Source of the DNA: Aporrectodea caliginosa | Lineage: Eukaryota; Annelida; Clitellata; Crassiclitellata; Lumbricidae | Length of the DNA stretch: 64,000 nucleotides | Reading direction: 5' to 3' | Assembly (NCBI GenBank): GCA_020284085.1 | Contig: JACEVL010000291.1 | Location: 238,242-302,241, forward strand | Part shown: piece by piece, positions 48,501 through 59,034 of the stretch | Numbering within the stretch: position 1 is the first letter of the stretch | Layout: each line of letters opens with the position of its first letter | The notes under the pieces: generated by a model | What the model was told of the DNA's origin: nothing | The model's database searches: none | The model's input: only the letters and a program-made list of their open reading frames with translations | Position numbers and translations under genes: made by a program

Positions 48501-49648
48501 CTGAGCAATATCTCAACCATTTTTGTTTGGGTTGATTTCACCGCGAGTTCAAGTGCAGTGTATCCATGTGATTCTAGCATTAACTCAAGAGGCTTGATTT
48601 TTTCTGTCCATACTATTTCAGCAGAGACGCTTCGACCATCGGTTTTCATGAGTTCAGCTGGAATGATACCTCTTGTTTCAACCAAGTTCTTGGCATTATC
48701 TTGATATTTTTGTTCGTCTTTTGTTACTTTGCCAGAAATTCTGCAGCTATGTTTCAAAATAACCTCAACAACTTTTGTGTGATGGTAGGTGACCGCAACG
48801 TGTAATGGTGTCTCATTCCTGTAGTCTATTACAAAATCGCAAATACCGCGGCGCAGTAACACATCCAAGACATTTGCATGACCATTCTCAGCTGCAAGAT
48901 AAAACGGTGTTTTCTGTGCTTGTTTAGTAGCATCGACGGTGGCATGGTTGTCCAGTAAAATTTCAACAATCGAACTCAGACCATTTTGACAGGCGAAATG
49001 AAGTGGAGTCATCTTGTCTTTGTTACACGCATTAACATTGGCACCTTTCAGTATCAAATTTTCTACAATTTCTTTATGCCCACGCCCAGCGGTTGGTTTA
49101 ATGTGTGGAATCTGACGAGCATCAACTTTGTTTCGAATGGGATGTTGCGAAAGTTCCAATTCAGCTGAAAGGACTTGGTTTACCGTATGTTTCAAACGAG
49201 TACGCTCATCCCTTTCCGCAGATTGTTGGAGCAAGACGTCTACAACTGCGTTGAGGTCATTTTTTGCAGCAAGATGAAGAAGAGTTTCGCCATTTTTGTC
49301 AACTGCATTGACATCACCGTCATAATCTATCAGTGCTTTGATAATTTCAGGTTTTCTGCTACCTAACTCTAGTGCATGGGAAAGCTGATTAACCCCTTGT
49401 TCTTTTTCTTTCTTACATACGTCTTGAATGTCATCCTCCTCCTCCTCTTCTTCTTCTTCTTCTTCTTCCTGCTCCTCCACATCGTCTTCCTCTTTAGTTT
49501 CAATACTCAACCATTCATGATAAGAAACAGCGCACTTTGTTTCATATTGGCGGTGCACTTCAACAACTAATCTTCCTCTGTTGACATCTGCTGCGTTTTG
49601 TGTTTCTCCGGACAAAGCCGCAACTTTCTTGGTTGGCTTGTTTCCCAT
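45536..49648 (-). CDS. Ankyrin-repeat / Mab21-cGAS-like nucleotidyltransferase fusion, copy 3 (intact)
   Basis: An uninterrupted 1370-codon frame. I prefer the ATG at 49648 (context ACAACAATGG) over the in-frame ATG at 49663, because it aligns with the starts of copies 1 and 2. Order: short N-terminus, Glu-rich tract (about residues 50-75), about 14 ankyrin-type repeats (TPLHFACQNG, TPFYLAAENGHA, TALHAAVY, TPLHYTEMND and others), a linker, then a Mab21/cGAS-like nucleotidyltransferase. Catalytic features: G977-S978, acidic pair D990/D992 in ADFDFNFRL, third Asp D1123 in VSIDIVAC, then SFAPLESR, YQLKTSLLFC and YFMPSF, matching the order in cGAS. No transmembrane segment or signal peptide is visible, so a cytosolic protein is inferred. 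Compared with copies 1 and 2 it lacks about 100 residues of the first ankyrin repeats and a second smaller block. Product chemistry and ligand cannot be read from sequence. AATAAA (minus strand) lies at 45527-45532, just after the stop. Confidence 0.88.
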   Translation of the reverse strand: MGNKPTKKVAALSGETQNAADVNRGRLVVEVHRQYETKCAVSYHEWLSIETKEEDDVEEQEEEEEEEEEEEDDIQDVCKKEKEQGVNQLSHALELGSRKPEIIKALIDYDGDVNAVDKNGETLLHLAAKNDLNAVVDVLLQQSAERDERTRLKHTVNQVLSAELELSQHPIRNKVDARQIPHIKPTAGRGHKEIVENLILKGANVNACNKDKMTPLHFACQNGLSSIVEILLDNHATVDATKQAQKTPFYLAAENGHANVLDVLLRRGICDFVIDYRNETPLHVAVTYHHTKVVEVILKHSCRISGKVTKDEQKYQDNAKNLVETRGIIPAELMKTDGRSVSAEIVWTEKIKPLELMLESHGYTALELAVKSTQTKMVEILLSVDPCVYSEKHLGDSFLCLIKTIVPPYRRFEATSNQKRKDNNEIVEVRYQNRKHKDIKETANVLMNSGKFNANHLDFKLNALLHEVIKKCQQCFCDYQTKKSRSQLLHIQTIDDMIQLLLKKGADFNIKNASGQTPLIVASERGCSHAIKTLFDWKHKSGMKLDLDARDQYGATALIKAAETHHVSVMRLLLSHKVSVNLHDYYGFTALHAAVYQPNMNWFDLHFFCKGLRKRKCDNHFDFLVKSSSGYQTVSQFETINRLKENLEYDEKTTRFREEMVKLLLAIDEINVNAKDFRGNTPLDLAVKSSKRITSETFKALDNCGAICNLLHTDDEAPMEVARVDERGRGPLHRLIISHVSFYAVEDMKATKREPNLARFNLKVRGILLEEENFRHSANVTDIKGRTPLHYAVMPQFYIGKEDRDLVRVLLEIGSNVNAVDMYGKTPLHYTEMNDQYELLVQNGADENTKDTYGHTPRDLRQLRQSVTINTYNAKKLPIGKKALYESTDIRNVLNTNAVTELSKQKVAETVCVYSQSTRSKETSEESIWKVWIQNESFRLNRRVNQLKPLIQSLIQRLADGIKEKDWRFECQPRLVGSADEETKAVISADFDFNFRLTKFSQLCDVFPHPLGPKGYFQLKRRRDNTERRQSYEEFDCFFNPDQCLLTNEVNSRFQIVLEDVLHDPNFWQDEHLFEWNINTDIDKNTIRSPGRAAGLCKTVRLKMIHPIADGEGGLLFVNVSIDIVACLQVEHSWFGDKLPFDISPALKADGCTLVFDRPRFDTSNQPDAHFVFSDTFARISFAPLESRTIRESSNLTKAAYIVCKLILYNQRKTTYQLKTSLLFCIEALNGRKGCERKDKDKITKKELAFWVERIMFCFMEFYRHDVYLCYFMPSFRQQVVQLNRNYEFAQRKEARKVEFPFEYSAACDIYLDLCSDDTCIDIPIIQNKYTYDITEDCLIANQDPKWGQFYREKIITKLSSRCSSYCVEF

Positions 49649-49895
49649 TGTTGTACCATTCAATGAATCACTCAGATAATACTGCTGTTAATTGCGTGGA
49701 CAAGTATTCTAGTTGTTCATTATCTGTGAAAGAGAGAACACGACTACTTTAAAAATATTAACAGACAAATGTATACATACGCTGTAGCGAATTGAATACC
49801 TACACCTCTACGGAGCTGTTATAGTCTCTCGTAGTGATCGCAACTGTGCCTTTCACATGATGCTGGTTACTTCAAACCTGTGGGTCAACGCTAAG
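49649..49895 (-). promoter_or_regulatory. Conserved upstream block of copy 3 (putative promoter/5' UTR)
   Basis: The most diverged of the three upstream blocks, but it keeps TTCTAGTTGTTCATTATCTG-like sequence near the start codon and the terminal GGGTCAACGCTAAG. Regulatory role is inferred from its place next to the gene. Confidence 0.35.
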
Positions 49896-50833
49896 TCATG
49901 CGAATGGACGGACGACTGTAGGCTACTACACAAGTAGGTTATCGATTGTTTTGCAACATTCGTCATTTCATCACTTCAAGACGGAATCAGTTACACAGCA
50001 ATGAACCAAAGTGTTTGAAAGGGCGTAGACTGCCGACTATCAATTATTAAGAAGTTCGACACGAATGTACTGTTGAGTAGCTACGACAGATAATGTGAGG
50101 GAGGACTTCGTGACGCGAGGAGTGGACATGAGAACTACGTTTGTTTTTGTCCGTCCCACTAAAGACTCGTGAACGGAAACGCTCTAGCGATTTGAGAAAT
50201 TCTATAAAAAATTCATACGCAAATTTCTAGGTCAACGCGACCATTGTCAACTCACAACATACTTTAAACTCCGATATATGTAAATTTTTAATTTAATTGA
50301 TTTCGATGTAATACTTTAGTGAAACGCCTTAGAATCTTGGTTAATCCTTCAAACTCGCAACCAGCCGTTGATTTCAAATTAGAAGTCGCCACGGTCGAAT
50401 TTCTAGGTCAGTCCAACTCAAATCTGACGTTTAGCGATACAAAATTTTTTAGCGATTGTTCTGATTCGAATTTCTATCTCAATCCCACTATTTTTCAGCT
50501 CACAATTTACGTTCAATTCCGATATGGACTTTTTAGCTGATTTTCAAACCCAGAGATCAAATCAAGGATAGATTACCGTAGAGATACATGGAAACACATT
50601 CGATAGGTGGCGGACATTAAATTCAAATGCGAAACGGTAGAGCCGCTTCGACACAGGTCATTACATTCAAATACACGGGCAGAGCAACTGTTTTCGCCTC
50701 TAAATGTCGCTTCCATTCACAAGTTCTTTCAGCTACTACTTTAGGAAATAAAGTAAGAAAGTAAGTAGCCTTTATTTTGCAGCCGTTAAAAATTACGTCT
50801 GAGGAAACCCGGGTGAAGCCGGATACAAAATGT
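49896..50833. repeat. Start of upstream module copy c, then AT-rich DNA
   Basis: 49896-50130 aligns with 24990-25210 (CGAATGGACGGACGACTGTA, TGTTTTGCAACATTCGTCAT, ACGCGAGGAGTGG). 50131-50833 does not align with the other modules and holds repeated GAATTTCTAGGTCA words; no gene seen. Confidence 0.45.
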
Positions 50834-50841
50834 AGTGGAAC

Positions 50842-52201
50842 CAGGGCCGTAAATCACGGGGAGGAAAGGGAGGGAATTCCCTCCCCACTTTTGAGCTTGG
50901 GGAGGGAACGTGAAGTAATTCCCTCCCCACAAATTTGTTATCTAAGCTGTAATTATATATATATTTGACAACTGCGAACCCACAACTGGGGAGCACCTCC
51001 TTCCTCATCATCCGTGAGCGGAGTGGTATCGCTTTCGCCGTTCCCACAACCCCCGTCACCTCCTGGGTCAATAAGGTCGCATAGGACACGGTCGACATCA
51101 GCGGGCGAACTGCAAGAAGAGGGGAGCTGAAAATTGGCAGTGAACAACGGCGGACAGTAGAGGGTAAGATTGAGTTTTGGAGAACTGGAGAACTGGAGGT
51201 TGAATGCTTTGCTCGGGACTGGAAAGTAGACCGGGATATGGAGTCCATCTTGTAACCAGTCAGACTGGGAGTTTCTTAGTCCTTTCGACAAAGGAGTCGG
51301 GAGGCGACTATACAGATTGCCGCTGAGGGAAACTGAGGCCTATTCATCTATAAACGCTGCATTCTTCCTCTGTTCGCCGTCGGACTTCGACTCATTATCA
51401 ATGCGCTGCCGATACTACGCTATCCTCGCCTACCGGTCTCTGTCTCGTCGCCCTCCAACCACGCGCCATTCCGCCGCCCCGCGGGCTCCACGGTATTATT
51501 ATTATTATTTAACGTCTAATTGCTAAATTAGTTTCCTTTAATGTTACGATTGGACAACTTTACTTCAATTCATTCATTCATTCGTTCTTTCATTCGTTCA
51601 ACTATTCACAATCGGTCTTTCTTGTACAATACTCTGAACTAGGGTAGATGACAGGCAGACGCTGTTTTCTGTTTTTGGTGACTTGGGATGGACTCTGTTT
51701 TTGTTTGCAAGTTTTTCTCAGTTGACAAAATGATCCTTTGGGCCAAAATCGACTCTAATTTTTATCTTTCTTTGTAATACTGTTGGTAATTGGTATTTAC
51801 AATTCGCGGTCACGGCTTAAGGAATCTCTTACGTATACACTATACAGTGTCCTTTATGCCACCCTAAGACTTATATCGCCTGGCCTCAGCAAGGCGACTG
51901 ACACTTTGAGCATGAGAATTGTTACAGATAAAGGCCTACATTTGGTTGTTGAAACAATTATAGGTTTTCTTCTTCAGTAATCCAAAGAGGAAGGATGATT
52001 TGACGTGACAGGTGCTATATTTCATTCTTAGAGAGGGCGATTACAGAATGGAGGACATTGGCCAGTTTTAGACAGAAGAGAAGGCTACTCGATCTGAGCA
52101 CAGATTGTATAGGCCCACAGTAACATAAGGCATGGGCTCCAATATTATTTTGTCGGGGATTAGAGGTCCATGCCTAAGTATATAATGCCCGGTGCGTGGG
52201 C

Positions 52202-52276
<75 letters not shown>

Positions 52277-52753
52277 CGGGAGAAAGTGAGAAAGAGGGTC
52301 AGTTCACAGAGTTGAAACTTGATAGGTCTGTAAACTGTGCACAGCGAGACTGAAGTTTATGATTGGTCCAATCTTTGGATGTGTTTGTAGTGGTAAATGC
52401 AAATATATAGGCCTACCGCCATCCCATGAGAGACTCATCAGAGGCACTCCTGATCTAACACAATGAAACCACCATCGAACAAGAATAATTATTGTCTTCA
52501 AGCATTTTGCGGATATAATCTCTGTTTTATCTATTACATGATTACCATAAACATTAACAGCCTATGTAGAGTGCAGATGATATAAATGTCTTTAAAATGT
52601 AGGTTGAAGATGATAATATTATAAAATAATGTTCCCAATAACTTTGATTTTTAACCTAGTGTGTAACTGAACTAACTCAGTAGTGGGCTTCTTATGGAAC
52701 TATACACACTGCGGTTTTCCCTCCCCACATTTTGAAACAGATCTACGGCCCTG
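50842..52753. mobile_element. hAT-type non-autonomous transposon, 1.9 kb
   Basis: Perfect 8 bp duplication AGTGGAAC (50834-50841, 52754-52761). Ends CAGGGCCGTAAATC and complement of GATCTACGGCCCTG, next to GGGGAGGGAA-rich subterminal sequence at both ends. The interior has no recognisable transposase. It includes an (AG)n microsatellite and a GC-richer part at 50970-51490 with unexplained minus-strand frames. Confidence 0.8.
52205..52270. repeat. (AG)n microsatellite
   Basis: About 33 uninterrupted AG units inside the hAT element. Confidence 0.95.
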
Positions 52754-54190
52754 AGTGGAACATATAAATAAAGAAGACGAAGGAGGAGGAGGAGGCGGAC
52801 AAGAGGTGGAGGAGAAGAAGAAGAAGGAAAAGGAAAAGTAGAAGGAGGAGAGGAAGAAGAAAGAAAAGAAGGAGAAGACGGAGTAGAAAAGGAAGTGCTA
52901 ATTAAGTAACTGTTTAATTATAACACACACCTCTCTTAATATCAGTCTTCAGGTATTCGAAACTTCCTTCGGCTGACTCGCAAACACAAGACGATTTCAT
53001 CATCATCATATTCGTTTAATTTCAAAATAATCCAGTTGACAAAACGCAACAGGTTACAAGTAACAAAATTAGCTAATAGAGTCAGGCTAAAGATAATAAT
53101 TCAAAACAGATACAAGTAATTATAATTATAAGACAATTAATATGTATCTTTAAACAAGATTCTTGGTATGTAACTACATTTATCATTGATTTGGAGATTA
53201 AAATTATGAATTCTGGGTCGTAAGTTATATTTGATTTGCTGTGTAGGCGGGAAGATTCCTCGGAGAACATGACATGATTCCCCACAAATAGCCCGAAATA
53301 AGCCAGAATCAGCAGCTTGGGACATATCTACAACGCTAGGGGTAGTAGATAAGAGGAAGCCTCTATGTTTCATCCTATTTAGCATACTCTGTAATTTATT
53401 CCTATCAGTCTCACTGGCATACCCCCACCAGGCAGGGGAGGCATACATTAGGTGTGCAACAGTGGTTGCCATAGCAACATCATGCAGTGCGTAAGTAGAC
53501 ATGCCATGATCTCTCAAAACACGGAGGGCGTATAGAGAAGTGGAACTTGACGCAAGGAGTCAATGACTGCTTTTTTCAGCAACCCCTACAGCCTTACTAC
53601 ACGAGTCATCACTGTCACAAGAATAGGGATTGAATCTAAAAACAGACTTGAAAGGCAAGGTGTATGGTGTAGAGTGTAGTCAATATATAGAATTAAAACA
53701 CAATATTACACATACTATTTACGCTGTAAACCTCAAAATAATGTGCTTAAGTGTCAAACGTTAGTTGGTCTTCAAAAGTTCAGCTGTACATCTGTTTTCT
53801 TAAGAATTTAACCACAGGAATAGCCCTCCCACTAAGGAGAACAATGGATTTTACAAATGACCGAGAACAATGGAGGTCACTTATTCGCACCAATCGCCGA
53901 AAAATGGCTGGATTCAGGAACTGCTGCTTGCTGCTGATGATGATGACCATTGTCAATGATGATGATACCCTCCCCTAATTCATATCAAGACGACTCCTCT
54001 CTATACTCTGCAGCTTAACCTCATGAATATCCTCGTGTCATTCCTGCCATTTCACGCTGGTGCCAGCGCTGCCCACTATTACTATGACCGGAATTTCTAT
54101 AGCGCTATGATGAATGACATGAATGACCATTGTCAAATGTGCGTGAGCTTCTCAGAGAAGCGGACAACTTCCTACTTCATCACGCAGGTA
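52754..54190. repeat. Upstream duplicated module, copy c (remainder)
   Basis: Resumes after the hAT element with a polypurine tract (52770-52890), CACACACCTCTCTTAATATC, CACGAGTCATCACTGTCACA and GGCTTAACC-type words before the small frame at 54023. Interrupted by a LINE fragment at about 52996-53575. Confidence 0.6.
52996..53575 (-). mobile_element. Non-LTR retrotransposon, C-terminal fragment
   Basis: Minus-strand frame with VAHLMYASPAWWGYASETDR, KHRGFLLSTTPS and YNLRPRIHNFNLQ, typical of the end of a LINE ORF2. The 3' tail ATTAAACGAATATGATGATG resembles the tail of the LINE ending near 56065, suggesting one family. The empty site is visible in the other module copies. Confidence 0.75.
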
Positions 54191-54226
54191 GACAAGGCCT
54201 CCCCATCTCTCCCCAATGGAAAATAG
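54023..54226 (+). CDS. Small repeated open frame, 67 codons, copy c (3' part is inserted LINE)
   Basis: MNILVSFLPFHAGASAAHYY then DHCQMCVSFSEKRTTSYFIT. The frame is retained relative to 25782 with a 12-base in-frame insertion (NDMN). The last ~12 codons, after about 54190, belong to an inserted LINE. Confidence 0.2.
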   Translation: MNILVSFLPFHAGASAAHYYYDRNFYSAMMNDMNDHCQMCVSFSEKRTTSYFITQVDKASPSLPNGK

Positions 54227-56065
54227 CCATCATCCGGCCAAAAGCTAAAACCAACTCCCCCTCTCAAAATGCTGACTTCCATCCAATTTCCATCCTCCCT
54301 GTTCTCTTCAGAATAGTCGAAAAGCAAATAGTTCAGAGATTTATATACCGTATACCCTTACTCAAGCCCCTTGAATCCTTGGTTTCAGATCAATTTGCTT
54401 TCAGACCCACTGGTTCCACCTCTGCAGCCATAATATCTATCATACATCATACACAAATCCTCCTAAAAACCAATGAATGATGATGAATATGACAATTTCT
54501 ACAGCGCCGTAACACGGCACATGCCGTTACAAGGGCGCTTTGCCACGATAACGGACTCAATCAGGATACGCTAACATGAAGTAATGTGTCTTGAGTCTGG
54601 ACTTAAAATGACTCCAAGGATGTTGCTGAACGGATTGAAAGTGGAAGATTGTTCCAACACCTAGGTCCAGCAACAGAAAATGTGCGGTCTCCGAAGCAGG
54701 TTTTGGATTTTCGGACCTTCAGATCACCGCGCGCCTCAGATCGCAAAGAGGGTCCTGACCTAGATGACGATACGCCGATGCAGTATGCTCTTAGGTACTC
54801 CGGTGCCATGCCATGTAGGGACTTGTACACCAGTAGGGCAAGTTTATGATCTATACGATACTGCACCGGGAGCCAGTGCAGCACATCACGAAGCAGCGGC
54901 GTGACGTGATCATACTTTCTTTGGTTGCACACTAGTCTCGCTGCTGAATTCAAGACGGATTGCAGTCTGTCGAGCAGAAGTTTGGGTAATCTAGGTTTGT
55001 CTCAATAATCTCTCTTGACTTCTCCAAAGCATTTGACTCAGTTAAGCACTCTGCCCTATTTGACAAAATCTCCACTCTGGATATCTCCAGACCAAATCTA
55101 TAACTGGCTAGTTGAATATCATCTTGAACGCTCACACCTCACTATATTCAAAGGTCACTCTTCATCTCTCCTCCCAATCAATGCTAGTATAGTTCAAGGC
55201 TCTGTCTTAGGACCTACCAACTTCTCCATTACTGGTTCAGACCTGCATCCTGCTCAGCCCCTTAATCTTATGTTCAAGTTTGCAGATGACACTTACCTCC
55301 TTACTGGATCCTCTCAAGCTCATACTATTTCATCCGAACTGCATTTAATCTCTACCTGGGCTTCTGCCAATAACCTTACCTTAAATAGCTCTAAATCTAA
55401 AGAAATGATCATTTTCCGCCCTCGACACCAATTTGACCCTCCTCCTCCATTACCTAATATTACCAGAGTTAAAACTTTGAAGATACTTAGTGTCATCCTT
55501 CAAGATAATCTCACACTCACAGCCCATATAGACCACCTCACAGCAACTTGCTCCTCCTCTCTTTATGCTATCAGAAAACTCAAACCCATGGCCTTTCTTC
55601 CTCATCCATCCATAATGTAACCGTTGCTAAACTTCTATATGCCTCCTCATCCTGGTGCATGGGGTCTCACCCTGGCTTCCGATAAAGAACGTCTGGAAAA
55701 ACTCCTAAAAAGAGCCAAACGCCCAGGTTACCTAGATCAATCCTTTCCAACAGTCTCTGAACTTGCCAATATAGCCGATGCGAAACTCCTTTTCTCCATA
55801 TTACACAGCCCCCAAGCATGTACTTCACCAACTCCTACCTCCACCTGACCCTCTCCTCTCACCAATAATTAAGACCTAGAGCACACAACCATACTCTCCC
55901 TCCCAAGAACAACTCTCAATTTATTCCCAGATCATTATATAAAAATATTTACTAGTTTATTTCTAAACTGTTGTAATGAACTTTAATTATTCTTTATCAC
56001 TCATGTTAGCATTTCTGCGTTTTTATCAGATTGTTTCTGTCAATTAAACGAATATATATATATAT
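54190..56065 (+). mobile_element. Non-LTR retrotransposon, 5'-truncated, with nested LINE insertion
   Basis: Reverse-transcriptase pieces in order: WKIAIIRPKAKTNSPSQNAD, FHPISILPVLFRIVEKQIVQ, then (after a 510 bp insertion) IISLDFSKAFDSVKHSALFD, IVQGSVLGPTNFSITGSDLH and the catalytic FADDTYLLTG, ending near 55850 with several frameshifts. The 3' tail is TTAAACGAATATATATATAT. Inserted into the module at the TCACGCAGGTAGACAA / AAATAAACATAGGC junction. Confidence 0.8.
54478..54990 (-). mobile_element. CR1-like LINE 3' fragment nested in another LINE
   Basis: Minus-strand frame MNSAARLVCNQRKYDHVTPL, LHWLPVQYRIDHKLALLVYK and CWNNLPLSIR is the C-terminal end of a CR1-like protein. It interrupts the host LINE just before its FSKAFD motif. 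The GGCGCTGTAGAAATTGTCAT tail lies at the left end. Confidence 0.8.
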
Positions 56066-56069
56066 ACTA

Positions 56070-57420
56070 AAATAAACATAGGCATAATATTAACTTGTGT
56101 GTTTGCATATTTTGATGGTTTAATAGGTGGAGCTGTAGCCTATAAGTTCCGGGTCGCACATTCATGCCCTCCCTCAGGAGACGGTCACAGTTTGAGACCG
56201 TCACTGCATAGACTGCGTCGTATCGGTTGCCTACAGTACTGTATGACAGGCTTCAGCCATTGTTTCTGATTCGCGAAATACAAAGGGGCGTTGGTTATAT
56301 TCTGCCTTATGTTTTAACACTGTTTACTCACTCGTAGGCCGCAGACTTTGACCACCAGAAGTTAGTATTATTCAACGTCTTCTTCGACAAGTCCTTTCGC
56401 AGACATACGAACGCTGCAAACTGATAAAAAAAATAAGAAAACACAGCTTCTTTACGTTAATACATATCACGGCCTTGACAAGGCATCCGAAAACCCAAGG
56501 AGAAAACCATGCTCTAGGTATTACCATCAACACGGCCTATAGTGCAATTAGGCAACCTTGGCGCACTAGCTTCAGGTCTGTGTTATTATCATGTTGGCAT
56601 AAACACTATATTATAGTGTTTATGCCAACGGGGATGATAATTAGCCTATAATAAGTCGATTCTTCCAGTGGTATCGTAATCTCGTTATATGTACAGCGCC
56701 TAAAAGAGCGATGTTGCGGGTAAAATCAATGGTCAGAATCGGTTCCAACCTTCCAGGTCAAGAAACAAAGGTCAGACCCCTAGGGATGATAGATTCTTCT
56801 TGGTACGATAGATTTGATTTTTTTATTTCGGGATAAATCTAAATATTTTGTACTATATTACAAGGCACTCAGCGGCCATCTGGCGGCAACTGAACGACGG
56901 TTATTTACATAAAGTTGGACGCTATTTTAAGCATCGCGCATGACGGGTGGAGTGGCTGCATACTAATTTAATTGATTTCCACGTGTTTCATAAAAGAAGG
57001 AAATATAAACTTGTGTATTTATGTGTAATAAGCAGCTCTACTTTATTATTCTGCAAAACATCACTCAGACTAGTATTTTAGCTTCTGATCTTCCTGAAAA
57101 TTGAGTCGTTTCTTGATCACCATGCATTTCTTTGGTCGAATTACTTAATAAAGCAGCTAAAATGCATACGATGCTTAACTGCACTGTGCTTGGCAGGGTC
57201 GTATCCACAAATTCAATTTATCCAGTGTATGGTTGAACATCTTGGGAATGTAAAGCCATCTGAGACCGTTTATGTATGTTAAGGCCACTGTTGATTGGTG
57301 GGCTCTGCACAAGTCTCCAGACTATATTTCGACCTAGAGAGCCAGTGTGACGTGCACTTGGAGTAACGGGTTTGTATAGACCCAGACAGGCTTTTAGAGT
57401 AGCAGCACTCTTCGCTTGTC
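56070..57420. repeat. Upstream duplicated modules, last copy
   Basis: 56070-56590 aligns with 33380-33490 and 12310-12750; 56640-57420 aligns with 38240-38690 and 39833-40640. Contains the hairpin at 56593-56629. No coding frame. Confidence 0.55.
56593..56629. repeat. Perfect hairpin, 18 bp arms, 1 bp centre
   Basis: GTTGGCATAAACACTATA at 56593-56610 and its exact complement at 56612-56629. Confidence 0.9.
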
Positions 57421-58480
57421 CAAAAGATTTCAGTAGCTTCTTTAATGCAGGACGTCTATACTGTACAGATAAGCGTTTTAAATTCCTGGTTTAGACTTCT
57501 GCTGAGTGAAGTCTTAGAACACCAAGACTCAGTTCAAAACGACAATTGAAGTATTGTTTTAATTGGACTGGCGACGTGAAATGGATTTGATCAATTTTAA
57601 AATGATCTTTCCAAGGTTTTGCACGAAATCAAAAGCTTATCTGACACGACTAAATGCTGGAAGATAAATATGTTGGTGCATTCGCACCAAAAGGCTAGTG
57701 CTCACTGAAACGCTTCAAAATAGTAGCCTTTTGTTGTAGTAGGTGTATGATCAACACTTGTTGATCAACAAATCTGTAAAACTATTAAAAGTATTTTAAA
57801 AAGCCTATGCGCCCATATTTGAACGAACGACGCATTATATGAATTAATCTTGTTCGTTAAATTTTTAGATGCTGTTTATTCCTGTTCACTTCTGTTATCG
57901 AGGTTGCAAGTGGGCTAGAAGCGCCTCTGAGTAGGTATCTTGGAAGGACGCTATATAAGTCCTCTGAATAATCGATATCTCAAGCTGTTAAAAAATATCA
58001 ATGCTTCTGACAAAATTACGATGATTTTGCAGGCCTAAGCTTGCGATAGAAATCCGGAATACAATTGCATCAGTGATAAGCCTAATGATGATGTTCGGAT
58101 GAAAAAGTTTAGTGAAATGCATCATTAGCCCTAATAAGAATAACAGTATGAATGAATTTTGAAAAATAGTCTCTTTCAATTTTGCTGTTACACATGTTTC
58201 GTCCTGTATTGTTACCTTAACTCATTCTTAGTGTCAATTTTTTTAGTGATTGTAAAACCGCAACGACTAATGGGTCTTAGGTCTACTTGTCGTTTAGTTT
58301 ATTCATTGTATGCAGGGTGAACTGCCGACGTCGCATTGACATTGACCTTATCTAACTAAGTTGAAACAATCAGATAAAACATTCAAAAGCAGCAGCTCGA
58401 AAAATAAATATCAACAGAAGCACTCAGAAATTTTGAAAGAAATAGTCGTAAGCCGACTTGTAGAAAGATACATTCAGCAG
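57421..58480. other. AT-rich DNA without recognised gene
   Basis: No protein-like frame. A short LINE tail (GCGCCTCTGAGTAGGTATCT..GACGCTATATAAGTC) lies at about 57920-57962. Confidence 0.5.
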
Positions 58481-58487
58481 ATGAGTG

Positions 58488-58885
<398 letters not shown>

Positions 58886-59034
58886 CTAGTCTCATTGGTG
58901 GTTTTCAATATTTGACCATGTCTCGCATTATATTGCGTGACGTGTTTCGTGTTTCCCAGCGTATTGAATTTAGAATTTCGGTCTGTCTGGCGGTGCCAAT
59001 TAGGGAGCGCCCTAGCCTACTTTTTATATTCATT

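Noticed and set aside
49631..49648. N-myristoylation signal (MGNKPT) on copy 3
   Set aside because: Fits the pattern M-G-x-x-x-[ST], but copy 2 has MSNTLT and copy 1 MDNNST, so it is not a family feature.
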